Below, piece after piece: positions 56,784 to 64,000 of a stretch of 64,000 bases of DNA. Below the pieces are notes generated by a model. The model was not told the origin of the DNA. It searched no databases and saw only the letters and a program-made list of their open reading frames with translations. The first letter of the stretch is position 1. Each line of letters opens with the position of its first letter. The DNA is taken from positions 153,806-217,805 of the forward strand of contig JAHCHE010000015.1 of assembly GCA_026129905.1 (NCBI GenBank). Direction: 5' to 3'. The stretch comes from Bryobacteraceae bacterium (GTDB taxonomy: Bacteria > Acidobacteriota > Terriglobia > Bryobacterales > Bryobacteraceae). A program made the position numbers and the translations under genes.

Positions 56784-56990
56784 ATGATCCGTGTAACGCG
56801 CATCAACCACGTTCCCCTTGTCCTCAACGCCGACCTGATTGAACATGTCGAGGTCACGCCGGACACGGTGATCAGCCTGGTGAACGGCCAGAAGTTCATG
56901 GTGTTGGAAACCCCGGAGGAGGTGATCGAGCGCGTAATGGAATTCCGGCGATCCATCAATGATTGCCCGCACCGACAGCAGGCAGAGTAG
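56784..56990 (+). CDS. flbD: flagellar FlbD family protein
   Basis: A 68-residue protein. The sequence MIRVTRINHVPLVLNADLIE with TPDTVISLVNGQKFMVLETP matches the short FlbD family found next to flagellar genes. It starts 144 bases after the divergent small gene, behind GGGGAGG. It is followed after 26 bases by motA, so the flbD-motA-motB order typical of many bacteria is kept. No other flagellar genes lie in the window. Confidence 0.92.
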   Translation: MIRVTRINHVPLVLNADLIEHVEVTPDTVISLVNGQKFMVLETPEEVIERVMEFRRSINDCPHRQQAE

Positions 56991-57016
56991 ACCAAGGGGA
57001 TTGACGAAGACCGGAT

Positions 57017-57862
57017 ATGGCGGAAGCAAAGGCAAAAGGCGGAGGAAAGAAACCGGATATCGCCACGTTGGCCGGCATCGTAGCCGCGGTGGGCGGCATC
57101 GTCGGAGGTCTTCTGCTGGAAGGCGGCAAGATCACCGATATCGCGCAATACACCGCCGCGGTGATCGTGCTGGGCGGGACGCTCGGCGCGGTGATGATCG
57201 CCACGCCGCTGAAGGTGATCCGGGGCGCGGTCAAGCAACTGGCGGCGGTGTTCTTCGATAAGTCCGTTCCGCCGGACGCCACCATCGAGGAGATCATCGG
57301 CTACGCCACCAAGGCGCGCAAGAACGGCATTGTGTCGCTGGAGAAGGACGCCGACGCGGTCGCGGACCCGTTTCTCCGCAAAGCGCTGAGCCTGGCCGTC
57401 GACGGCACGGATCTCCAGGAGCTGCGCAAGATGATGGAACTGGAGATCGCCATCGACGAGCAGCACAGCGAGGCCGAAGCGAAGGTTTTCGAGGCGGCGG
57501 GCGGCTTCGCCCCGACGATCGGCATCATTGGGGCCGTGCTCGGACTGATCCAGGTGATGAAGAACCTCTCCGACATCGACGAAGTGGGCCACGGCATCGC
57601 CGTGGCGTTCGTCGCCACCGTTTACGGCGTCGGCGTGGCGAACATCTTCTTCCTGCCGGCGGCGAACAAGATCAAGGCCCGGGCCCACAAGACCGTGATG
57701 ATGAAGGAGCTGATCCTGGAAGGCGTCATCGGCATCGTCGAAGGTCTGAATCCAAAGCTGATCCGGAGCAAGCTGGAGGCCTACGCCGGCCGCGAGCCGA
57801 AGAAAGAAGCGAAGCCGGCCAAGGGCGGGGCAGAGGCGAAACTGGCCGCCGCCAAGAGCTGA
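57017..57862 (+). CDS. motA: flagellar motor stator protein MotA
   Basis: A 281-residue inner-membrane stator subunit. Two N-terminal membrane helices (TLAGIVAAVGGIVGGLLLEG and VIVLGGTLGAVMIATPLKVI) and two later ones around residues 155-210 (GFAPTIGIIGAVLGLIQVM and AVAFVATVYGVGVANIFFLP) are visible. The cytoplasmic loop between them holds the charged residues that contact FliG. It is 2 bases upstream of motB. Proton or sodium coupling cannot be decided from sequence alone. Confidence 0.95.
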   Translation: MAEAKAKGGGKKPDIATLAGIVAAVGGIVGGLLLEGGKITDIAQYTAAVIVLGGTLGAVMIATPLKVIRGAVKQLAAVFFDKSVPPDATIEEIIGYATKARKNGIVSLEKDADAVADPFLRKALSLAVDGTDLQELRKMMELEIAIDEQHSEAEAKVFEAAGGFAPTIGIIGAVLGLIQVMKNLSDIDEVGHGIAVAFVATVYGVGVANIFFLPAANKIKARAHKTVMMKELILEGVIGIVEGLNPKLIRSKLEAYAGREPKKEAKPAKGGAEAKLAAAKS

Positions 57863-57864
57863 CC

Positions 57865-58764
57865 ATGGCGCGAAGGAAGAAACCGCCGGAGCATGAAAAC
57901 CACGAGCGGTGGCTGGTCTCCTACGCCGACTTCATCACCCTGCTGTTCGCGTTCTTCGTCGTGATGTTCGCCAGTTCGCAATCCGACAAGGGCAAGGCGG
58001 AGCAGGTGTCCCAGGCGGTCACCAGGGCCCTGGAGCAAGGGGGCGTCGGCGCGCTGGTGAATGCGGTGCTGGGCGGCACGGTGGACAACGTCGGGCAGGG
58101 GAACGCGCAGAAGAGGGGTCCCGGCGGGGCCAAGAAAACGGAAGGAGAAGTCAAGCCTCCGGGCGGCGGGCCGCACGACGGGAAGGGACAGGGCGAGGAA
58201 CTCCAGAAGGCGATGGACGCGCTGATGGGGGAACTGGCCGAGGAACTGGCGGCCGGGAAGATGCAGGTTTCGCTGGAGGCGCGCGGCCTGGTGATCAGCT
58301 TCCGGGAGGCGGCATTCTTCCGCTCCGGCGAGGCGGCCATCCAGGAGAGCAACATGGCCGCCGCCGAGAAAGTGGCCGGCGTGCTGCGGCAGCTTTCCAA
58401 CCCGGTCCGGCTGGAAGGCCACACCGACTCGGTGCCGATTCACAACGCGCGGTTCCAGAGCAACTGGGAACTGGCCGCCGCCCGAAGCATCGCGATGCTG
58501 GAGCTGTACGCCGGCCGCTACGGCATTCCGAAAGACCGGATGTCGATCGCGGCCTACGCCGAAAACGCGCCGATGGCGTCGAACGGAACCGAGGAAGGCC
58601 GGGCGCGCAATCGCCGCGTGGACATCGTGCTGCTCAGCAGCATCGGCAAGCAGGGCGAACCGCAGACGGCCCACGGCGCCGACAATCCGGCAGGGCAGCA
58701 AGCCGCCGCGGCCGTTCCGCCGGAGGGTGGAGAGCGGCAGAAGCGGAAGTCAGGACATCATTAG
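57865..58764 (+). CDS. motB: flagellar motor stator protein MotB
   Basis: A 299-residue stator subunit. The single membrane helix (residues ~16-38, SYADFITLLFAFFVVMFASS) carries the ion-binding Asp22. A Gly/Lys-rich linker follows, then an OmpA-like peptidoglycan-binding domain (~150-265, VRLEGHTDSVPIHNARFQSN). The linker resembles the plug region. It is coupled to motA (2-base gap). Its 3' end overlaps the convergent rnc by 15 bases. Confidence 0.94.
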   Translation: MARRKKPPEHENHERWLVSYADFITLLFAFFVVMFASSQSDKGKAEQVSQAVTRALEQGGVGALVNAVLGGTVDNVGQGNAQKRGPGGAKKTEGEVKPPGGGPHDGKGQGEELQKAMDALMGELAEELAAGKMQVSLEARGLVISFREAAFFRSGEAAIQESNMAAAEKVAGVLRQLSNPVRLEGHTDSVPIHNARFQSNWELAAARSIAMLELYAGRYGIPKDRMSIAAYAENAPMASNGTEEGRARNRRVDIVLLSSIGKQGEPQTAHGADNPAGQQAAAAVPPEGGERQKRKSGHH

Positions 58765-59487
58765 CGCGCCGGCGCCGCCGGGTTCTGTTTTCATCTGTTC
58801 GAGCAGGAGTTCCGCCGCGCGCTGCCCGGCCGTTTTCTTAGAAGGACCTTCGGCGCGCGCCGCGCGGTCGGCGCCGACCTGCGCTTCCACGACAAACATT
58901 TTCGAGTGCTCGGGGCCGCGCCACCCGACGATGCGGTAGCGGGGCGCGGGCAACTTGCGAGCCTGCGCAAACTCCTGCAAGGCGCTCTTGAAATCGGACG
59001 TGGCGTCGCCTGCGTCGGAACGCGGATCCTCCCCGCCCACCACCTCGCGCCGGATGAACTCGCGAGCGCGGTCGGCGCCGCCGTCCAGGTGAATGGCGCC
59101 GATGAGAGCTTCGAGAGCGTTGGCGAGCAGGGCCTTCTTTTCGCGGCCGCCGCTCATCTCCTCGCCGCGGCCGAGCAGCAGGTGACGGCCGAGATCGAGC
59201 CGCTGGGCAACGCGGTAGAGGTGATCGGCGCTCACCAGCCGCGCTTTGCGCTTGGACAGCCGGCCTTCGGCGAATTCCGGGAAGCGCTCGACGAGAACTT
59301 CGCTGACGATGAATCCCAGGACGGAGTCGCCGAGGAACTCCAGTTGTTCGTTGCTGTCGAGCGCTCCGTTGGCGCCGCCGTTGATTTCGAACGCGCGCGA
59401 CTTGTGAGTCAATGCCCGGCTCAAAAGATCGCGGCGGCGAAAGGAATAGCCCAAACGGGCCTCGAGCGTCTCAATGTCGCCGCCCAT
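58750..59487 (-). CDS. rnc: ribonuclease III
   Basis: A 245-residue double-stranded RNA endonuclease used in rRNA and mRNA processing. The catalytic signature NEQLEFLGDSVLGFIVSEVL is near residue 45, ANALEALIGAIHLDGG supplies further catalytic residues, and a double-stranded RNA-binding domain covers ~165-240. ATG 59487 is used; an adjacent TTG (59490) is possible. The stop lies inside motB on the other strand. Length and order are normal. Confidence 0.95.
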   Translation of the reverse strand: MGGDIETLEARLGYSFRRRDLLSRALTHKSRAFEINGGANGALDSNEQLEFLGDSVLGFIVSEVLVERFPEFAEGRLSKRKARLVSADHLYRVAQRLDLGRHLLLGRGEEMSGGREKKALLANALEALIGAIHLDGGADRAREFIRREVVGGEDPRSDAGDATSDFKSALQEFAQARKLPAPRYRIVGWRGPEHSKMFVVEAQVGADRAARAEGPSKKTAGQRAAELLLEQMKTEPGGAGALMMS

Positions 59488-59510
59488 CAAGCGTCCAATC
59501 GAGAGAACCG

Positions 59511-60317
59511 CTACTGCTTCGACTTCGCTTCCTTCGCCTGCACCGCGCGGACTTTTTCGGCCTGCGCGAAATTCTTGAGCTGCGGATTCAACTGCGGATC
59601 GGCCATCACCTCGTCGACGGCGGCGATCGCTTCGTCGTGTTTGCCGGCGGCGTTCAACGCCGCGGCCATGCGGATCTTAGCCGGAGCGTTCGGCGAGAGA
59701 TCGTTCGCTTGCTTGAACTGCGCGACGGCTTTCTCGAAATCCTTACGCGCCATCGAGACGAGACCAAGGCCCTCGTAGGCCTGGCCGCGAAAATCGTTCT
59801 TGGCCTCGTCCCATTGCTGGTCGGTCACGTTGGGATTGGGCCGGGGCGCGGCATCGATGGCCTTCAGCGCCTCGTTGGCGTACTTCTCGGCGCGGGAGAG
59901 TTTCTCCTCTTTGTCCAGATCGAACTCGCGGGTGCGCTGGGCCAGGGCCGGCGCCATCATCACCAGGACGGCGTAATTCTTCGGATCGGCCTCCAGCGTC
60001 CGCTCCCCGTAAATCATCATCTGCTCGAAATCGTTCTTCTGCTGGGCGGAGAACGCGGCCATCTGCAGGGCGAAGGCCTTGAACTCGGTATCGGAAAAGT
60101 TCCGGATCAGCTCCTCTACGGCTTTGATCCGGGAGTCCGGGTCCAGCGCGTTCTGGATGGCCATGATGGCGTCCACTTCCTTCTGGGACTTCACCTTCGG
60201 CTGGGGGGCCACCGGCGTGTTGGAGGTGGATTCCTGTCCCGACGCGGTTTGGACGGTAAGCAGCGCCAGGGCGCTTACGAAGCTCAGAACCGCGGTTCGT
60301 ATAACTCGGCTACTCAT
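59511..60317 (-). CDS. exported TPR-repeat protein
   Basis: A 268-residue protein with signal peptide MSSRVIRTAVLSFVSALALL and AAGGAG 4-5 bases before the start. Four or five tetratricopeptide repeats fill residues ~50-250 (for example GLVSMARKDFEKAVAQFKQA). Repeats of this kind mediate protein-protein contacts, probably in the periplasm. It lies 23 bases upstream of rnc on the same strand and may be co-transcribed with it. No specific role is readable. Confidence 0.85.
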   Translation of the reverse strand: MSSRVIRTAVLSFVSALALLTVQTASGQESTSNTPVAPQPKVKSQKEVDAIMAIQNALDPDSRIKAVEELIRNFSDTEFKAFALQMAAFSAQQKNDFEQMMIYGERTLEADPKNYAVLVMMAPALAQRTREFDLDKEEKLSRAEKYANEALKAIDAAPRPNPNVTDQQWDEAKNDFRGQAYEGLGLVSMARKDFEKAVAQFKQANDLSPNAPAKIRMAAALNAAGKHDEAIAAVDEVMADPQLNPQLKNFAQAEKVRAVQAKEAKSKQ

Positions 60318-60422
60318 GAGTGCTCCTTGTGTCTCTTTTCATCCTAACGTGTTTCTGCTGTAGCGGACGCGGCGAACCGCGGCGCGCGAACGAGGGAACT
60401 CCTTCGGGGTCTGCCATGGCTG

Positions 60423-61892
60423 TTAACGCTTCGCCAGCGCTTCCTGAGCCGCTTTGCGCGCCGCCTCGGAGGCTCCTTCCACGGCGAGCGCCGCCTGGAA
60501 GTATCCGGCCGCCTGGGCCTTGTCTCCGGCAGCGTCGCTCAACCTGCCAAGATACACCAAAGTCCAGGCTTTCTCATGCGGCTCCGGCTCGAGTTCGAGC
60601 GTTTTCCGGAACAGTTCGACGGAAAGCTCCGGGTCGTTCTGGAGAGCGGCGATTCGCGCCAGGCCATAGTAGGCTTTCGCCTGGGCGGATTTGTCGCGGG
60701 TTTGCCGGATCACGGCAAGGTACGTTTCACGCGCTTTCTGGACGTCCCGCCGGCGATAGAGGTCTTCGGCTTCCGTCAAAGCCTTTTCGAGGGGGGTGGA
60801 CTCGGGAGGCTTCACCGGCGCTGTCCTGGCGCGGCGCACCGGCGGGGTCTGATCGAATTCGAGCTCGCGGACGCGGGCCTCCTCTTTTGCGAGATCGATA
60901 GCGTCGACCATCTCCGGAAAGTAGAGCCGCATCGCCTGAGGCTGTTTCTCGTAAACCGGCAGTTGCTCGGCGAAATGCGGCGTCAGAATGAAGCCCTGCC
61001 GCCAGGCTTTGTCGACCATGGCCTGCTTTTCCTTCGCCGGGAGGTGGGCCAGACGGCTCTCGATCGCCTTGACGAGGGAAGCCGTCGCCAGCAGCAGGAA
61101 GTCGTTCTTATAGTGTTCCTCGAGGAAGGGGGCGCCCTGGGCATAGCCGGCGAGTCCGTTCTTGGCCTGGAGCTTGGCTTGCGCGCGCGTGATGACCGGC
61201 TCGAGCGCATAGTGCAGATACGAGTAGCGGATATCGTCGATCTGGGGCTCGGGCGAGGGGGAAATCACGATGAAGTAATCGCCTTCATAGCTGCGGACCT
61301 GGATTTGATTCGGCGCCGACAGCAGAGACAGGACCACCATAAAACGGCGCCCGGAGACTCCGCTGGTGGGGTTCCGCAGGTACATGTTGATTTCGAGCAG
61401 CGCGCGCATGACCGGTTCGTGGTAGCGCTCGATTGCGGCCTCGAACGCGGGCTGCGCTTTCCGCCAGAGATCCGCTATGTCCGCCTCCTTGTAGAACTCG
61501 GCCAGCAAAGGTCCGAGCCCTTCCAGGCGCTGGGCATCGGGCGGAAGCTGGTATGTCAGGTGCCGGAACTGGAAGGCCGGAGGCGGCGTCGTCATCAGGG
61601 CGAAGGTGATGTACTGGCCCAGCTCAGCGGTCCAGTTTTCCCGGCGGCGGGCGGCGAAGAATTCTTTCAGTTTCGCGACCGACGCGAGTTGGCGAGTAGC
61701 CAGGTAATTGCGGACCTCGAAGCGCAGCGGGTGATTGGCCGGCGACTCCAGGTCGGCGTCGTAGCCCGCGGCATTGATGGCCGCCATGACGGTGAACAGC
61801 GTTTCGCTGCCGTCGAGGTCGCCCTGCTGGGGACAGGCGGGAACGGCCGCCAGCGCGGCGAGCAGGAGCGGCGTGGCGAGGGCGCGAAACAA
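60423..61892 (-). CDS. exported protein with N-terminal unknown domain and C-terminal TPR repeats
   Basis: A 489-residue protein. The TTG at 61892 is chosen because it begins the signal peptide MFRALATPLLLAALAAVPAC and follows AGGTAGG; the longer open frame to 62153 overlaps glgA on the other strand. The cysteine in VPACPQQG near residue 20 could be a lipobox-type site but is not a clean match. Residues ~25-340 are an unrecognised helical domain. Residues ~375-485 contain three TPR motifs (AKAYYGLARIAALQNDPELS). Role unknown. Confidence 0.75.
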   Translation of the reverse strand: MFRALATPLLLAALAAVPACPQQGDLDGSETLFTVMAAINAAGYDADLESPANHPLRFEVRNYLATRQLASVAKLKEFFAARRRENWTAELGQYITFALMTTPPPAFQFRHLTYQLPPDAQRLEGLGPLLAEFYKEADIADLWRKAQPAFEAAIERYHEPVMRALLEINMYLRNPTSGVSGRRFMVVLSLLSAPNQIQVRSYEGDYFIVISPSPEPQIDDIRYSYLHYALEPVITRAQAKLQAKNGLAGYAQGAPFLEEHYKNDFLLLATASLVKAIESRLAHLPAKEKQAMVDKAWRQGFILTPHFAEQLPVYEKQPQAMRLYFPEMVDAIDLAKEEARVRELEFDQTPPVRRARTAPVKPPESTPLEKALTEAEDLYRRRDVQKARETYLAVIRQTRDKSAQAKAYYGLARIAALQNDPELSVELFRKTLELEPEPHEKAWTLVYLGRLSDAAGDKAQAAGYFQAALAVEGASEAARKAAQEALAKR

Positions 61893-61989
61893 ACGAGGCC
61901 TACCTGAGGATATTGATTTAATTGTAGCGAATTCAGGCGATCCGCGGGCCGACCCAGCGGAGCCGTGTTGTACACTTGTCGTTCTGCCC

Positions 61990-63408
61990 ATGTCGAAAAT
62001 CCTGATGGTCGCCTCGGAGGCCGTGCCGCTGGTGAAGACCGGCGGCCTGGCGGATGTCGTCGGCTCGCTGCCGCCGGCGCTGGCGAACCGCGGCCACGAG
62101 GTGGCGGTCGTGCTGCCGCGGTACAGCCGGATTTCGTTGGATGGCGCGGCCAAGGTTTACGACAACCTGCCGATCTTGCTGGGAGGGCCGGGCTACCGGA
62201 CCGATATCTTCACGGTTCACGTCAAGGGCGTACCGTACTTCCTGGTGGATTGTCCGCCGCTGTTCGACCGGGACGGGATCTACGATTCCGGCGGCTGGGC
62301 GTATGGCGACAACCACATTCGGTTCGCGGTCCTGTGCCGGGCGGCGTTGGAGATCGCGCGCCGCATGCACCGGCCGCAAATCCTGCACTGCCACGACTGG
62401 CAGGCGTCGCTGGTGGCGGTGTACCTGCGTCATTCGTTCCGCTACGATCCCACGTTCGTGGGCATGAGGTGCCTGCTCACGTTGCATAACCTGGGCTACC
62501 AGGGGCATTTCGGGCGGGAGATACTGCCTTACATCGGGCTGGACGACAGCCTATACCGGATGGACCTGCTCGAATTCCACGGGATGGTCAACTACCTGAA
62601 GGGCGGCATCGTCTACTCCGACGCGATCAATACGGTGAGCCGCGGCTATGCGGCCGAGATCCAGCGTCCGGAATACGGATTCGGCCTGGACGGGCTGCTG
62701 CGCGCGCGCTCGAACGCGCTGACAGGCATCCTCAACGGGGCGGACTACGACGAGTGGAACCCGGAGACTGATCCGCTGATCGCGGCCAACTACTCGGCGC
62801 GCGACCTTACGGGCAAGCGGATCTCGAAGCGCGCGCTGCTGGAGGAACTGCGGCTGCCAACGGACAACCTCGACCGGCCGGTGATCGGGATCGTTTCGCG
62901 GCTGGCAAATCAGAAAGGGTTCGATCTCATCGAGCCGATTCTCGGCGCCCTGATGGGAGAGGACCTTCAGCTCGTCGTTCTCGGCAAAGGCGACCCGCAC
63001 TACGAGTGGGCGTTCAGCAAACTGGCCGGCGACCATCCGCACAAGGTGGCCACGTGGATCGGATATCGCGACGACCTGGCGCACCGGATCGAGGCGGGAG
63101 CGGACATGTTTCTGATGCCGAGCCTGTACGAACCCTGCGGCCTAAGCCAGATCTACAGCCTCCGCTACGGAACGGTTCCGATCGTCCGGGCGACGGGCGG
63201 GTTGGCGGATACCATCGACCCGAGCGTGGGATTCCCGTTCCACGACTACACGCCGCAAGCGCTGCTGGACACGATCCGGGCGGCGCTGCGGGCGTTCGGC
63301 GACAAGCCCGCCTGGCAGGAGACGATGCGCCGGGGGATGGCTCGCGACTACTCGTGGAAGACGGCGGCGGCGGCCTACTCAGAGCTGTACGCGCGGATGC
63401 TGCCGTAG
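61990..63408 (+). CDS. glgA: glycogen synthase (ADP-glucose type)
   Basis: A 472-residue GT5 enzyme that adds glucose from ADP-glucose to glycogen. The ADP-glucose loop VKTGGLADVVGSLPPAL is at residues ~15-31, ILHCHDWQASLV near 135, and the C-terminal MPSLYEPCGLSQIYSLRYGT motif near 375. The N-terminus chosen is ATG 61990; the open frame upstream is shadow. It is divergent from the TPR gene, with 97 bases between them. The length is standard. Confidence 0.96.
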   Translation: MSKILMVASEAVPLVKTGGLADVVGSLPPALANRGHEVAVVLPRYSRISLDGAAKVYDNLPILLGGPGYRTDIFTVHVKGVPYFLVDCPPLFDRDGIYDSGGWAYGDNHIRFAVLCRAALEIARRMHRPQILHCHDWQASLVAVYLRHSFRYDPTFVGMRCLLTLHNLGYQGHFGREILPYIGLDDSLYRMDLLEFHGMVNYLKGGIVYSDAINTVSRGYAAEIQRPEYGFGLDGLLRARSNALTGILNGADYDEWNPETDPLIAANYSARDLTGKRISKRALLEELRLPTDNLDRPVIGIVSRLANQKGFDLIEPILGALMGEDLQLVVLGKGDPHYEWAFSKLAGDHPHKVATWIGYRDDLAHRIEAGADMFLMPSLYEPCGLSQIYSLRYGTVPIVRATGGLADTIDPSVGFPFHDYTPQALLDTIRAALRAFGDKPAWQETMRRGMARDYSWKTAAAAYSELYARMLP

Positions 63409-63489
63409 CGGGGCGCGACGCATCGCAGAAAATTTCGCGAAACGTGGTCGGCTTAAGAACCTTTTTGGTTTCTGCAAGATAGCGGCGGT

Positions 63490-63535
63490 GCGGGCGGCCG
63501 CGACGCATCTGTCGTCGCCGATGCGTCGCGCCCGC
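63490..63535 (+). terminator. strong GC hairpin after glgA
   Basis: GCGACGCATC (63500-63509) pairs perfectly with GATGCGTCGC (63520-63529) around a 10-base loop, and GCGGGC (63490-63495) with GCCCGC (63530-63535) extends it after a 4-base bulge. A third copy of the arm, GCGACGCATC, lies at 63415-63424, just after the glgA stop. There is no T-tract, so it may be a terminator or part of a repeated element. Confidence 0.5.
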
Positions 63536-63852
63536 ACAATGTGTAGAATGTGTCAAATTGTGATGAATTGCGATGAATAGGCAAGCGATGCCCTGGGCTC
63601 TGGTTCGCTTTGCTTTCGATTGTCAACGCTATATGGCCCACCGGGCCACCCCACCGAATGAAAATACGGATAGAATCGAGGTCGCGGAGCGGGCGAAGAC
63701 CGAAGCTCTTACTGGTGGATTGAACCCCGATTGTCAACATGGTCCGGCCGGCGTGGGATGGACCCCGAGATGGCGCCTGCAGTGCGAGGCCCGAGAGGCA
63801 AACTGTAGTTTCATACGTTGGCTGCTCGTTTCCGCGAAAGGAGAGAGCAGGC
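63536..63852 (+). other. noncoding left end of an IS110-type element
   Basis: About 317 bases without a credible gene between the glgA hairpin and the transposase start. The base composition is AT-richer than the neighbours. GATTGTCAAC occurs twice (63618-63627 and 63729-63738). A short hairpin TGGCCC-ACC-GGGCCA lies near 63634-63648. In IS110-group elements this position carries the bridge RNA that guides recombination; I cannot prove one here. The exact left end of the element cannot be set, as IS110 elements lack terminal inverted repeats. Confidence 0.3.
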
Positions 63853-64000
63853 ATGATGCAGATCCCCGCCATCCATGAGCGATGCGCAGGCATCGATATC
63901 GGCAAACGAGAACTGGCAGTGACCGTGATTGTGGGTCCGGCCGATGATGACCGACCACCACCGCTGGCTGATCAACCAAAGCGTCGAACACATCGTGCTG
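63853..64000 (+). pseudogene. N-terminal fragment of an IS110-family transposase, probably frameshifted
   Basis: From ATG 63853 the reading frame gives a 28-30-residue start that matches the DEDD recombinase domain (HERCAGIDIGKRELAVTVIV, with the first catalytic Asp in GIDIGK). After GPAD, the next expected homology, RWLINQSVEHIVL, appears in another frame from about 63944, and the ~20 residues normally between are missing. This suggests a deletion plus frameshift. The rest lies beyond the window, so a sequencing error or a divergent intact copy cannot be ruled out. Confidence 0.6.

Noticed and set aside
56369..57688. A 439-residue minus-strand frame
   Set aside because: Only the last 90 residues (from 56641) have a proper start and ribosome-binding site; the rest is antisense to flbD and motA.
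63573..63878. A 101-residue frame before the IS110 start
   Set aside because: It runs through the noncoding left end and into the transposase in another frame; no family features.

Overview
The window looks like a piece of chromosome from an acidobacterium of the Solibacter/Bryobacter type (inference). The sequence is GC-rich throughout. The gene families fit that group: paired FG-GAP/ASPIC-UnbV proteins, a DUF1080 protein, S9 and M28 peptidases, many exported carbohydrate-active proteins, a complex I operon, and a multiheme/NrfD quinone oxidoreductase. No rRNA, tRNA or CRISPR array was seen.

Layout. 1-881: the end of an unknown gene and a small exported Cys-rich protein. 1299-14295: one long complex I operon, nuoA-C-D-E-F-G-H-J-K-L-M-N, behind a good sigma70-type promoter. 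nuoB and nuoI are not in it. 14329-20379 (minus): a Tat-exported PIG-L deacetylase, a conserved unknown, coaX, an M28-like peptidase, a mutarotase-like protein and a NIPSNAP-like protein. 20489-30029 (plus): a GH140-like glycosidase, pckA, an exported adenylate-kinase-like protein, trehalose-phosphatase, an exported amidohydrolase and a 1051-residue orphan. 30007-35498 (minus): an S9 peptidase behind two tandem CRTAC1-like propeller proteins. 35623-39586: a PaaK-like adenylate-forming enzyme, a DUF5602-like exported protein and an exported ankyrin protein.

39818-46199 is the most interesting region. It is a tightly packed seven-gene set: a small membrane protein, a Cys-rich GcvH-fold protein, a membrane-anchored pentaheme cytochrome c, a Tat-exported short molybdopterin-oxidoreductase-like protein, a four-cluster ferredoxin subunit, an NrfD/PsrC membrane subunit, and a second, membrane-anchored GcvH-fold protein. 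The middle four match the Qrc / alternative complex III plan for moving electrons between quinone and periplasmic c-type cytochromes. The two flanking GcvH-fold proteins lack the usual lipoyl-lysine motif and carry extra cysteine motifs. Their role is not explained by known Qrc subunits.

46230-48481: a rubredoxin-reductase-like flavoprotein and a DUF4142 protein. 48524-56290: a GH2 glycosidase, a DUF1080 protein, and a cell-surface sugar operon (glycoside hydrolase-glycosyltransferase fusion, glf, nucleotidyltransferase, sugar epimerase). 56369-58764: a small unknown gene, then flbD-motA-motB, so the organism is probably flagellated. 58750-63408: rnc, two TPR-type exported proteins and glgA. 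63536-64000: an IS110-family left end with what looks like a damaged transposase start, cut by the window edge.
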